NCBI GenBank assembly: GCA_019359505.1
Contig: JAHHHD010000041.1
Span: 1 to 45,815, forward strand
Reading direction: 5' to 3'
Source of the DNA: Drouetiella hepatica Uher 2000/2452
Lineage (GTDB): Bacteria; Cyanobacteriota; Cyanobacteriia; Elainellales; Elainellaceae
DNA length: 45,815 nucleotides
The notes below the pieces were generated by a model that had not been told where the DNA came from, ran no database searches, and was given only the letters and a program-made list of their open reading frames with translations. Shown one piece after another: positions 8,466-16,352 of the stretch (position 1 is the stretch's first letter; each line of letters begins with the position of its first letter). Position numbers and translations under genes: made by a program.

Positions 8466-10349
8466 ATGGACTACCACGCGATCGAACGAGATCGGAATAG
8501 TATGCCAGATTATATGAGTGATTTATTTAAGGGATTTGAAGAATTTGTGGAGTTTCTTTCCACCATAGACGAGAAGGTCGAGCGGGGAGAGTTTTGGTCA
8601 GATTTTCAAGTCAACGCTCGGACAAGCAATATTCCCCGACAGGGCAATATCCCCCGCAGCACTATCAGCCGCCCTCCTGGCGCTCATCCCAACATCAGCC
8701 GCCCTCCTGGTGCTCCTGTTGATGATAGTATTATCGTCTCGCCACCCTCCTCTGAGGATATGGATGACAGCGTGGGGTCATTTTCTAGGGAAGTAGGTGG
8801 CTTATCAGGGGTGCTAAACGAGCTGCGAGAGCTGGTTGAAATTCCTCTCAAGCACCCCCAACTGCTTACCAAGCTCGGTCTAGAACCACCGCGAGGCGTG
8901 TTGATGGTGGGTGCGCCTGGAACAGGCAAGACTCTGACCGCCCGGACGCTGGCTGAAGAGCTGGGTGTAAACTACATTGCGATCGTCGGCCCAGAAATCA
9001 TGGGCAAATACTACGGCGAGGCAGAATCGCGTTTGCGGAGCGTATTTGAGAAAGCTACAAAAGCCGCTCCTTGCATTGTCTTCATTGATGAAATTGATAG
9101 CCTTGCCCCCGATCGCGCCAAGGTAGAAGGCGAAGTTGAGAAGCGGGTTGTGGCCCAGTTGCTGAGCCTGATGGATGGTTTCGCCAAAACCAAGGGCGTA
9201 ATTGTTTTGGCGGCTACGAATCGTCCTGATCACCTCGATCCTGCTTTGCGTCGTCCTGGTCGGTTCGATCGCGAGGTGCAGTTTCGCGTGCCCGATCGCA
9301 ACGGTAGGCTAGAAATTCTCAACATTCAGACTCGCCAGATGCCGACCGATAGCACGGTGGATTTGGGGGCAATCGCCGATCTGGCGGTGGGCATGGTGGG
9401 CGCTGATCTCAAAGCCGTCTGTCAAAAAGCTGCCTACACAGCGTTGCGTCGCCAGGTGCCCGACCTGCAAGCCGCCCATCCAGAAACGATGACCGTCACC
9501 CAGGCAGATTTTCTTCAGGCGATTCGGGAAGTCAAGCCTTCGGTACTGCGATCGCTTGAGATTGAGTCTCCCAACATTGCCTGGAGCGACATTGGCGGAC
9601 TGGATGCGATCAAGCAAATCCTGCAAGAATCTGTGGAAGGGGCTTTGCTCTATCCTGAGCTATATCGCCAGACGGGAGCCAAAGCGCCGCGTGGTATCTT
9701 GCTCTGGGGCGCGCCTGGAACAGGCAAAACGCTGCTGGCAAAGGCGATCGCCTCTCAGGCACATGCCAATTTCATTGCCGTCAACGGCCCAGAGCTGCTC
9801 AGCAAATGGGTGGGAGCAGCAGAACAGGCGGTACGTGAACTTTTTGCCAAAGCTAGACAGTCTGCTCCCTGCGTCGTATTTATGGATGAGATTGATAGCC
9901 TTGCACCTGTACGGGGCAGCTTCCAGGGCGATTCTGGAGTGAGCGATCGCGTTGTCGGGCAGCTCTTGACCGAGCTGGACGGGCTGCACGGCTGTGCTAA
10001 CGTCTTGCTAGTTGCGGCAACCAACCGCCCCGATGCTCTTGATCCGGCGCTGCTGCGATCGGGGCGGCTCGATTTGCAGCTCAAGGTAGACTTACCCGAC
10101 GAAGCTAGTCGTCTGGCAATTTTGCAGGTGCACAATGGCGATCGTCCTCTAACTGAGGTCGATCTGCTCTATTGGGCGGCTCAGACAGAAGGCTGGAACG
10201 GCGCTGACTTGGCACTGCTCAGTAATCAGGCTGCTCTACAAGCGGTGCGTCGTTACCGCGCTCAGGGCATGACTGACCCTAGCGCTATCCGTATCACTGC
10301 CGATGATTTTGTGGCGGCTCATCAAGCGTTGCTCGATCAAAGGGGTTAA
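8466..10349 (+). CDS. Cdc48/VCP-like AAA+ ATPase with two ATPase domains
   Basis: The 627-residue protein carries two AAA+ modules. D1 has Walker A GAPGTGKT at 149-156, Walker B IVFIDEIDSLAP, sensor ATNRPDHLDP and arginine fingers in RRPGRFDRE. D2 has Walker A at 415-422, VVFMDEIDSLAPVRG, ATNRPDALDP and RSGRLD. It lacks the Cdc48 N-domain. Instead residues 1-110 are a short, partly helical region plus a Pro/Gly-rich linker with a repeated ISRPPGA. The likely role is ATP-driven unfolding or remodelling. It lies just upstream of gvpA on the same strand but behind its own terminator, so co-regulation with gas vesicles is inferred. The ATG at 8466 lacks a clear Shine-Dalgarno; ATG at 8502 is an alternative. 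Confidence 0.88.
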   Translation: MDYHAIERDRNSMPDYMSDLFKGFEEFVEFLSTIDEKVERGEFWSDFQVNARTSNIPRQGNIPRSTISRPPGAHPNISRPPGAPVDDSIIVSPPSSEDMDDSVGSFSREVGGLSGVLNELRELVEIPLKHPQLLTKLGLEPPRGVLMVGAPGTGKTLTARTLAEELGVNYIAIVGPEIMGKYYGEAESRLRSVFEKATKAAPCIVFIDEIDSLAPDRAKVEGEVEKRVVAQLLSLMDGFAKTKGVIVLAATNRPDHLDPALRRPGRFDREVQFRVPDRNGRLEILNIQTRQMPTDSTVDLGAIADLAVGMVGADLKAVCQKAAYTALRRQVPDLQAAHPETMTVTQADFLQAIREVKPSVLRSLEIESPNIAWSDIGGLDAIKQILQESVEGALLYPELYRQTGAKAPRGILLWGAPGTGKTLLAKAIASQAHANFIAVNGPELLSKWVGAAEQAVRELFAKARQSAPCVVFMDEIDSLAPVRGSFQGDSGVSDRVVGQLLTELDGLHGCANVLLVAATNRPDALDPALLRSGRLDLQLKVDLPDEASRLAILQVHNGDRPLTEVDLLYWAAQTEGWNGADLALLSNQAALQAVRRYRAQGMTDPSAIRITADDFVAAHQALLDQRG

Positions 10350-10463
10350 CGGTAACGATAATTTAAATTGAAGTTACAGCAATTTTCAATTGCATAAATT
10401 ACATTTAACCAATCGCAAAGCGCTGTGGGTAGTCCTTACCTAAATACCGCTACCAGCGCTGTA

Positions 10464-10506
10464 AAACCTTTAGTGCCGATCGCCCGATTGCACTAAGGGT
10501 TTTTTA
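10464..10506 (+). terminator. Rho-independent terminator after the AAA+ gene
   Basis: AAACCTTTAGTGC at 10464-10476 pairs with GCACTAAGGGTTT at 10490-10502, including one G-T pair. A run of T follows. It sits 115 bp after the AAA+ stop codon and separates that gene from gvpA. Confidence 0.8.
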
Positions 10507-10539
10507 TTGGCGATTGAATTGAGATTCACTCACATCTCA

Positions 10540-10635
10540 TATAGCTGTCGCCACTTTGTTTGGGACATATTTGGTGGGGCGCTCAACGCCCCACCAAATA
10601 TGTCCCAGTCCTAACCGCCTTGGCGGTTGCTATAC
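10540..10635 (-). repeat. MITE-like element, type A copy 2 (inverted)
   Basis: This is copy 1 in the opposite orientation. It starts ATAGCTGTCGCCA and ends CTAACCGCCTTGGCGGTTG followed by CTAT. The central hairpin is a perfect 20 bp, 10562-10581 against 10587-10606, with loop CTCAA. The stem base reads GACATATTTGGTGGGGCG, so the outer stem differs from copy 1 while the GTGGGGCG tip is kept. It lies between the AAA+ terminator and gvpA. The remaining leader, 10636-10997, is AT-rich. It contains a TTGAAA at 10883 that could be a -35 box, but I see no convincing -10 partner. Confidence 0.8.
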
Positions 10636-10997
10636 CAATTTAAATTGGTTATTAATAACTCTTTGTATTGCCAGCGTTAGCAATTGAACAGGGCTGGGAA
10701 AGATGGGTTTATCTACAGAATAAGTGAAGTTAGATAGCTCCAAAGGGCAATTTAACGATCGCTTCTGTAGAGGGTTCTGCTGATCGGAATGTGGCTTAGA
10801 CTCAGTAAAAATTCGGACTTTCGCACAGGTGCTTTATCCCAAATTGATAAATGTTCAGCGTTTACGTCAGCACCTTTTGCTTTTGAAAGTTCTTATTCTG
10901 ATCATGTAGCTCGCATCTTCTGAATCTTTTCCTCATTAGGAAAGCAGAACATTTAGCGTTTTTTATCCATTACAAACTAAACTCCCAGGAATTTATC

Positions 10998-11216
10998 ATG
11001 GCTGTTGAAAAAGTTAACTCCTCTTCTAGTCTGGCTGAAGTTGTCGATCGCATCCTCGATAAGGGTATCGTGGTTGATGCTTGGGTTCGTGTGTCTTTGG
11101 TCGGTATTGAACTACTGTCGATCGAAGCTCGGGTAGTCATTGCCTCTGTTGAAACCTACTTGAAGTATGCCGAAGCAGTGGGTTTGACCACTCAAGCCGC
11201 CGTACCCGCTGCGTAG
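10998..11216 (+). CDS. gvpA: Gas vesicle major structural protein GvpA
   Basis: GvpA is the small hydrophobic protein that forms the ribs of the gas-vesicle wall. The 72-residue product has the near-invariant core [38 protein letters not shown] and [13 protein letters not shown]. Its length matches cyanobacterial homologues. AGGA at about 10987 lies 8 bp before the ATG and serves as ribosome binding site. The gene has a long leader without ORFs and is followed by a strong hairpin before gvpC. This would give abundant gvpA mRNA with less read-through to the accessory genes. Only one gvpA copy is in the window. Confidence 0.98.
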   Translation: MAVEKVNSSSSLAEVVDRILDKGIVVDAWVRVSLVGIELLSIEARVVIASVETYLKYAEAVGLTTQAAVPAA

Positions 11217-11258
11217 GTCACGTCATCAAGTCTGGTCAAGTCCCGGATTTAGAGTTGT

Positions 11259-11302
11259 TGTTTATTTTTTGAAAGGTGTTTGCACCTTTCAAAAAATAAA
11301 CA
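11259..11302 (+). promoter_or_regulatory. Perfect 20-bp hairpin between gvpA and gvpC (attenuator or mRNA stabiliser)
   Basis: Bases 11259-11278 are perfectly complementary to 11283-11302 with a TTTG loop. The stem has a GAAAGGTG/CACCTTTC tip and an AT-rich base. No strong T-run follows the right arm, so it may only partly terminate, or it may protect the 3' end of a gvpA-only transcript. It lies 42 bp after the gvpA stop and 36 bp before the gvpC ATG. Separate short gvpA and longer gvpAC mRNAs are known in other cyanobacteria, which fits this placement. Confidence 0.75.
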
Positions 11303-11338
11303 GCAGATTTGCAACACGACTCACCTATCCTCTCTGCC

Positions 11339-12577
11339 ATGTCTCCCGTAACTTCTCTTCAAGTCTCCTGGCAACAGCAGCGCCAGCAGCGCCAACAGAC
11401 TTTAGCCCAACGGCAACAGCAGGTTCGCACTCAGCTCGATCGCTTTCAGCAAGCGCGACAAGAGAGGGCGATCGCCTTGCGACAAACCCTACAGCAATTT
11501 CAGGTGCAGCTTCAGCAAGAGACCCAAGACTTTCTTTCGCAAGCCAGCACCCAGCGTCAGGAGCAAGCCATGCAGCTTACCCAACAGCTCTGCCGCTCTA
11601 CCCAGCTTCTCCGGCAGCAGACGGCAGAATTGCTGTCTATGCAGACGGCCGATCGCACCTTGATGGCTCAGCAGATCTTTCAGGAATTGGGCGAGTTCCA
11701 TGCCAGTCTGATTAATTCCACAGCGCTGCTCCGAAAAAGTCTACAGCAGCAAATTCAGCTTTTGCGCACCGAAACTCAGGACAAGCTGCAATCCCACCGG
11801 CAGGTTCGAATTCAGAACCAGATGGAGATGATGCAGGAACTCAGCAACTATGTGGAAGTGCTGCATTTTGAAGTTCAGGTTTATCTAACTGATCTGGCAC
11901 AAACCCGTCAGGTTCGATCGCAGCAAATCCGTCAAGAGCTGCAGGAATGCCGCGATCGCCGTCTTGCCGAAACTGAGGCGATGTTTCAGCAGCTAGGAGA
12001 GTTTCGGGCAGAACTACGTGCTGTTTATGCTGAGGTGCGTCAATCAGTTTGGGGCGAAATCAGTGATACCCGCAGTGATATCCATAGTGATAGCCGCAGT
12101 GATGTGAGCACGAAGAAATCCTCTGAGCCGATCGCCCTGCCTAAAAGTTCTCCAAAAATAACTAACCTAGTGACCAGTCCAGTGGTTAGTCCAGTGGTTA
12201 GTCCAGCGACCAGCTCAGCGACTCGTCTAGCGACTAAGCCAGGGACTAATTCAGCAGCCGTGATGTTTAAGCCAGTTGCTCCGGTCAAGCCAGCTGTGGC
12301 ATCCGCAATTTCCCTTAAGTCTGTTAGTCACGAAGCACCTGCAATATCTTTGCTAATCGCTCCCGTTCCAGCAGGTCTATCGCCATTGGAACAGCAGATT
12401 TATTGTCACATTGAGCAAACTCAGGGCGCACGTCTAACTGACATTGAAACTGCGCTGGGCATCAGTCGCTTTCAGGCAGTTGACACCCTGCGATCGCTGA
12501 TCAAACAAGGCTTAGTCATTCAGCGCAATCGGCTCTATTTGTTGCAGAGCGATCGTCTTCAAAGCAGTGGATTTTAG
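11339..12577 (+). CDS. gvpC: Gas vesicle protein GvpC with C-terminal winged-helix-like extension
   Basis: GvpC coats and strengthens the vesicle. From the ATG at 11339 the product is 412 residues. Residues about 10-240 are Gln/Arg-rich helix in 33-residue repeats. Three consecutive 33-mers can be laid out at 39-71, 72-104 and 105-137, with later ones less regular. Residues about 250-340 are low-complexity, with SPVVSPVVSP and many Ser, Thr, Pro and Ala. Residues 347-412 then change character: LEQQIYCHIEQTQ, LTDIETALGISRFQAVDTL and LIKQGLVIQRN read as a winged helix-turn-helix. That tail is unusual for GvpC, and typical cyanobacterial GvpC is much shorter. The order gvpA-gvpC-gvpN supports the name. 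Confidence 0.85.
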   Translation: MSPVTSLQVSWQQQRQQRQQTLAQRQQQVRTQLDRFQQARQERAIALRQTLQQFQVQLQQETQDFLSQASTQRQEQAMQLTQQLCRSTQLLRQQTAELLSMQTADRTLMAQQIFQELGEFHASLINSTALLRKSLQQQIQLLRTETQDKLQSHRQVRIQNQMEMMQELSNYVEVLHFEVQVYLTDLAQTRQVRSQQIRQELQECRDRRLAETEAMFQQLGEFRAELRAVYAEVRQSVWGEISDTRSDIHSDSRSDVSTKKSSEPIALPKSSPKITNLVTSPVVSPVVSPATSSATRLATKPGTNSAAVMFKPVAPVKPAVASAISLKSVSHEAPAISLLIAPVPAGLSPLEQQIYCHIEQTQGARLTDIETALGISRFQAVDTLRSLIKQGLVIQRNRLYLLQSDRLQSSGF

Positions 12578-12627
12578 ATAGTTTCGCTTTTCACCCCTAT
12601 CCTCTTCGTCCATAAGGAAGTCTGTTT

Positions 12628-13866
12628 GTGACTACCGTTCTCAAAACCAGCCCCCGCCAATTTGTATCCACTCCAGCCGTTGAGCGCGTTGCTCTGCGCG
12701 CCTTTCGCTATTTGCAGTCAGGCTATTCCGTGCATCTGCGGGGCGCAGCCGGAACTGGAAAAACGACGCTTGCGCTGCACCTTGCCGATCTGATGGCTCG
12801 TCCGATCATGCTGATTTTTGGTGATGACGAGTTCAAAACCTCTGACTTGATTGGCAATCAGACGGGCTATACGCGCAAAAAGGTTGTGGATAACTACATT
12901 CACAGCGTCGTCAAAGTGGAAGATGAAATGCGCCAGCATTGGGTAGATTCTCGGCTGACGCTTGCCTGTCGAGAAGGCTTTACGCTGGTCTACGACGAGT
13001 TCAACCGCTCTCGTCCAGAGGTAAACAACGTTCTGCTGTCAGCTTTAGAAGAAAAGCTCTTGGCGCTGCCGCCCAACAATAACCGCAGTGAATATGTTCG
13101 CGTCAGTCCTCACTTCAGGGCAGTTTTCACGTCGAATCCTGAAGAATACTGCGGCGTTCATGCTACTCAAGATGCGCTGCTCGATCGCCTCGTCACGATC
13201 AATATGCCGGAACCCGACGAGCTGACGCAACAGGAAATTGCGGTTCACAAAACCCAAATCGATCGCGAAAGTGCGTTAATGATCATCCGTCTGGTCAAAG
13301 CTTTTCGGACAGGCACAGGCAACGAAAAAGCCTCTGGACTGCGATCGGCTCTGATGCTGTCGAAGATTTGTGTGGAGCATGAGATTCTGGTCATGCCAGA
13401 AAACACTGAATTCCGGGAAGTCTGTCAGGATATTTTGCTATCGAGATCTGGATTGTCGATCGAAGAATCCACCCGCATTTTGTGGCATATCTTCAATGAA
13501 ATGATTCAGGCAGACGCGATGCAGTCTCATAGCTCTCAAAGTTTGGGTCATCAAAGTTTGGGTCATTCTGTCCCTGATGCGATCGCTTCTGCTCATCTAT
13601 CCAACCGTGAAATCGCTTATCCCGAATCGTTCGTCCCGGCAGCTTCGATTGATTACGCTCCTCAGTCACGCGTGATCTCTAGAGGTGCTGATGAAGCTGC
13701 CGAATTTGGGCTGACTGCGATCGCAGATTCTCCCGATTCAGAAGATTTTGAGCTGCCTACCGAAGGTCTGGAATTAGGCAGCGTTGCCAATATCTCAGTC
13801 GAAAACTTTCCTCAGCAAAGCTCTGGCTCAGCGTTCTCAATCTCCCACAAATCCCTGAAAAAGTAG
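12628..13866 (+). CDS. gvpN: Gas vesicle AAA+ ATPase GvpN
   Basis: GvpN is a MoxR/CbbQ-like AAA+ protein needed for vesicle enlargement. Walker [10 protein letters not shown] is at 39-47. [38 protein letters not shown] (Walker B region) and [12 protein letters not shown] follow in family order. AGGAAG lies 8 bp before the GTG start. The 412 residues exceed the roughly 300-370 usual for the family. The extra length is a C-terminal, Ser-rich, acidic tail from about residue 295, which includes a tandem [10 protein letters not shown] and looks disordered. The gene starts 50 bp after gvpC and is probably in the same transcript. Confidence 0.95.
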   Translation: MTTVLKTSPRQFVSTPAVERVALRAFRYLQSGYSVHLRGAAGTGKTTLALHLADLMARPIMLIFGDDEFKTSDLIGNQTGYTRKKVVDNYIHSVVKVEDEMRQHWVDSRLTLACREGFTLVYDEFNRSRPEVNNVLLSALEEKLLALPPNNNRSEYVRVSPHFRAVFTSNPEEYCGVHATQDALLDRLVTINMPEPDELTQQEIAVHKTQIDRESALMIIRLVKAFRTGTGNEKASGLRSALMLSKICVEHEILVMPENTEFREVCQDILLSRSGLSIEESTRILWHIFNEMIQADAMQSHSSQSLGHQSLGHSVPDAIASAHLSNREIAYPESFVPAASIDYAPQSRVISRGADEAAEFGLTAIADSPDSEDFELPTEGLELGSVANISVENFPQQSSGSAFSISHKSLKK

Positions 13867-13934
13867 CGTATCTGCTGCGCGTTACCCCATCGTTTAGAAG
13901 CAAGCAACCCCCGCACTTTATCATTGCCCCCACC

Positions 13935-14282
13935 ATGCTCTCCTCTGCAACGCAATCTAATCGAACGATCGCCACTTCCACGCAAGGCTCGACTCTGGCA
14001 GACGTGCTAGAGCGGGTGCTAGACAAAGGTATTGTGATTGCGGGCGATATTTCTGTCTCGGTTGGCTCTACTGAGCTGCTGAGCATTCGGATTCGGCTCC
14101 TAATTTCCTCTGTCGATAAAGCCAAGGAGATGGGCATCAACTGGTGGGAAAGCGATCCGTTTCTCAGCACTCAGTCTCGCCAGCTTACAGAATCCAATCA
14201 GAAGTTGCTGGAGCGTGTGGAGAGCCTGGAAACCGAACTGCGATCGCTCCGTGCCGCCCCTGAACTTCACTTAGAAACGTAA
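13935..14282 (+). CDS. gvpJ: Gas vesicle protein GvpJ
   Basis: GvpJ is a minor GvpA-like protein thought to take part in nucleating vesicles. Residues about 19-65 carry the GvpA fold signature: TLADVLERVLDKGIVIAGD, VSVGSTELLSIRIRLLISSV and DKAKEMGINWWE. A C-terminal helix or coiled coil of about 35 residues (SNQKLLERVESLETELRSL) is typical of GvpJ and absent from GvpA. It starts ATG 68 bp after gvpN and is followed 31 bp later by gvpK. Confidence 0.93.
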   Translation: MLSSATQSNRTIATSTQGSTLADVLERVLDKGIVIAGDISVSVGSTELLSIRIRLLISSVDKAKEMGINWWESDPFLSTQSRQLTESNQKLLERVESLETELRSLRAAPELHLET

Positions 14283-14313
14283 ATACTCGGCAGAAGCGGA
14301 TATCGTATGACAT

Positions 14314-14790
14314 ATGAATGCTTCTGACTCGCCTCTTGATATCACCCCCAGTTTAGTCTCGCCCCCTCTCAAAGATCAGGCAAAACAGGGATTAGCTCCG
14401 CTCTTGCTAACCGTGGTGGAGCTTGTGCGCCAGCTTATGGAAGCCCAAGTGATCCGCCGCATGGAGGCGGGTGAACTGGAGGACAATGACCTCGATCGCG
14501 CCGCCGAAAGCCTGCGCAAGCTGGAGGAGCAGGTCGTCAACCTCTGCGATATCTTTGAAATTGACCCCGCTGAGTTAAACATTGATCTGGGCGAAATTGG
14601 CACTCTGCTACCCAAAGCAGGCGGCTACTACCCCGGTACAAATTCCCCCAACCCTACGATCTTGGAACTGCTCGATCGCCTCCTCAACACGGGAGTCGTC
14701 GTAGAAGGTGAAGTAGATTTGGGACTAGCACAGCTCAATCTCATTCACGCCAAGCTACGGCTGGTGCTGACCTCAAAACCGATCGGCTAA
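14314..14790 (+). CDS. gvpK: Gas vesicle protein GvpK
   Basis: GvpK is a small accessory protein required for vesicle formation. The 158-residue product shows the family blocks GLAPLLLTVVELVRQLMEAQ, RMEAGELEDNDLDRAAESLR, LEEQVVNLCDIFEIDPAELN and DLGEIGTLLP. A C-terminal GvpA-like segment follows (LLDRLLNTGVVVEGEVDLGL, AQLNLIHAKLRLVL). It is the last recognisable gvp gene in the cluster. In many cyanobacteria gvpF and gvpG follow here; they do not in this window. Confidence 0.95.
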   Translation: MNASDSPLDITPSLVSPPLKDQAKQGLAPLLLTVVELVRQLMEAQVIRRMEAGELEDNDLDRAAESLRKLEEQVVNLCDIFEIDPAELNIDLGEIGTLLPKAGGYYPGTNSPNPTILELLDRLLNTGVVVEGEVDLGLAQLNLIHAKLRLVLTSKPIG

Positions 14791-14897
14791 CCCCATCCAC
14801 TCATCCACTCATCCACAATTAAATATCCCTTTCCCCAAAGGTTAAGGTAAACTCACCCCTCTCATCAACTGCAAGTCGCCGTGATGTAGTTCCGCCC

Positions 14898-15776
14898 ATG
14901 CCCACCTTTGACTTTGAAGTCGTCACTCTCAACAAACAAGGCAAAGAGATTCAGCGACAGCGCCAATGCGCAGAATACTTTACCGAAAACTTGGATAGCG
15001 ACCTTACGTTGGATATGGTGGCGATTCCTGACGGCAGCTTCATGATGGGATCGCCAGAGAGTGAAGAAGGACGGACAGATAGGGAAAGTCCTCAGCATCA
15101 AGTAACGATCGCCCCCTTCCACATGGGCAAATATCCTGTCACTCAAGCCCAATGGCAAGCCGTAGCTGCTTTGCCGCAGATCGATCGCCCTCTAGAACCT
15201 GATCCTTCACACTTCAAGGGCAAAGATCGCCCGGTTGAAAAGATTTCCTGGTGGGAGGCGATCGAGTTTTGTAACCGTCTGTCTCGTAAAACGGGCAAAG
15301 AATACCGCTTGCCTAGCGAAGCTGAATGGGAATATGCTTGCCGCGCTGGAACGACTACGCCGTTTCATTTTGGGGAGACGATCGCCACAGATTTGGCAAA
15401 CTATCGTGGCACAGACTGGGAATATAATGGCACGACTTATCCCGGTAATTATGGTTTGGGCATCAAGGGAGTTTTCCGTGAAGAAACCACTCCGGTAGGC
15501 AGTTTTAAGGTTGCTAACGCCTTTGGATTACTTGATATGCATGACAATGTGTGTGAATGGTGCGCCGATCATTGGCATGAAAATTATCAAGGTGCGCCCA
15601 GTGACGGCAGTGCATGGCTGAGTGAGAATGATAATCAAATGCGGATGCTTCGCGGGGGTTCTTGGTACTTCATTCCTAGTGTCTGCCGCTCGGCTCCTCG
15701 TCACTGGTACGATCCGGACAACCGCTACGGCAACCTCGGTCTCCGTGTTGTCTGTGCTGCTGCGAGGACTCTGTAG
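14898..15776 (+). CDS. Formylglycine-generating-enzyme-like (SUMF1/FGE-sulfatase fold) protein
   Basis: The 292-residue protein has the C-type-lectin-like SUMF1 fold: MVAIPDGSFMMGSPESEEG, HMGKYPVTQAQWQAV, RPVEKISWWEAIEFCNRLS, YRLPSEAEWEYACRAGTTTP, GLLDMHDNVCEWCADHW, RMLRGGSWYFIPSVCRSA and GLRVVCA. In true FGE two active-site cysteines lie close together after the GGS motif. Here only one (SVCRSA) is seen at that place, so sulfatase activation is doubtful. Standalone cyanobacterial members often partner kinases or AAA ATPases, with unknown roles. There is no signal peptide. It starts 107 bp after gvpK on the same strand, so it may be part of the gas-vesicle transcript or merely adjacent. Confidence 0.85.
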   Translation: MPTFDFEVVTLNKQGKEIQRQRQCAEYFTENLDSDLTLDMVAIPDGSFMMGSPESEEGRTDRESPQHQVTIAPFHMGKYPVTQAQWQAVAALPQIDRPLEPDPSHFKGKDRPVEKISWWEAIEFCNRLSRKTGKEYRLPSEAEWEYACRAGTTTPFHFGETIATDLANYRGTDWEYNGTTYPGNYGLGIKGVFREETTPVGSFKVANAFGLLDMHDNVCEWCADHWHENYQGAPSDGSAWLSENDNQMRMLRGGSWYFIPSVCRSAPRHWYDPDNRYGNLGLRVVCAAARTL

Positions 15777-15785
15777 CACCTTCTC

Positions 15786-16055
15786 CTATAGTCGCTGAAG
15801 CAACTCGTTATACTCTGCATGTGTGCCAATCCAAAACCAGTAAATGTGTTCATTTTCCAATAAACCAAGCACTCGGTAGTCCAAACTCACACGAGCCGAA
15901 TAGATGGGTTGGCGCTGGCTAACCCGTTTGAACTGGAGACTGTTGTGGTAAGGGTCTGAGCGCCAGAGCGCATAAGCTTTGGCAGCTTGCTCTTGAACTG
16001 ATGCCGGGAGACCATCAAGTTTCTTGCGAAACGCTTTCGTAACACTTGATTCCAT
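15786..16055 (-). CDS. RelE/ParE-superfamily toxin
   Basis: The 89-residue protein matches small type II toxins of the RelE/ParE fold: an N-terminal two-helix hairpin (AFRKKLDGLPASVQEQAAKA), then strands with LQFKRVSQRQPIYSARVSL, DYRVLGLLENEHIYWFWIGT and HAEYNELLQRL. The central Y(S/R)xRxxxDYRVLG pattern is characteristic. Its start is 11 bp after the stop of the upstream small gene on the same strand, giving the usual antitoxin-toxin order. Whether it cleaves mRNA or blocks gyrase cannot be told from sequence. It is convergent with the SUMF1-like gene, 9 bp apart. Confidence 0.78.
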   Translation of the reverse strand: MESSVTKAFRKKLDGLPASVQEQAAKAYALWRSDPYHNSLQFKRVSQRQPIYSARVSLDYRVLGLLENEHIYWFWIGTHAEYNELLQRL

Positions 16056-16066
16056 AGCTCAGAATT

Positions 16067-16303
16067 TCATAGCTCAGGCTGGGCAGAGAAAACTTCAGAC
16101 AGAGGGCTGATCTCCCCCACAGCAATTTCCTGCCGCACCCTATCCGCGATTCGATCCCACTGCTCATCGGTCGTAGACTTAAACTGAGCTTTCCAGACCT
16201 GCTCATCTTCTAACTCAGCCAGAAAACGAGCGGCGATCGCATCCTGCTCATCAGCAGGTAGAGATTTCAATTGAGCAATCACTCTCTCTAGTAATTCAGT
16301 CAT
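16067..16303 (-). CDS. Antitoxin partner of the RelE/ParE-like toxin
   Basis: This small acidic protein is 78 residues from the ATG at 16303-16301, which has AGGAAAA 10 bp upstream. The longer frame to 16396 would overlap the promoter side and lacks a ribosome site. MTELLERVIAQLKSLPADEQ and AIAARFLAELEDEQ form a helical N-terminus resembling other cyanobacterial antitoxins paired with RelE-like toxins. The C-terminal part (WDRIADRVRQEIAVGE, PLSEVF) would be the toxin-neutralising tail. I do not recognise a standard MazE or RHH DNA-binding domain. The assignment depends on size, charge and the toxin 11 bp downstream. Confidence 0.7.
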   Translation of the reverse strand: MTELLERVIAQLKSLPADEQDAIAARFLAELEDEQVWKAQFKSTTDEQWDRIADRVRQEIAVGEISPLSEVFSAQPEL

Positions 16304-16352
16304 CGTTACATTTTTCCTATTGGGGGCAAAGTCAACAGACAATGGAAAGCGA

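Noticed and set aside
14898-15776. Authentic sulfatase-activating formylglycine-generating enzyme
   Set aside because: The close pair of catalytic cysteines after the GGS motif is not seen, and no sulfatase gene is nearby.
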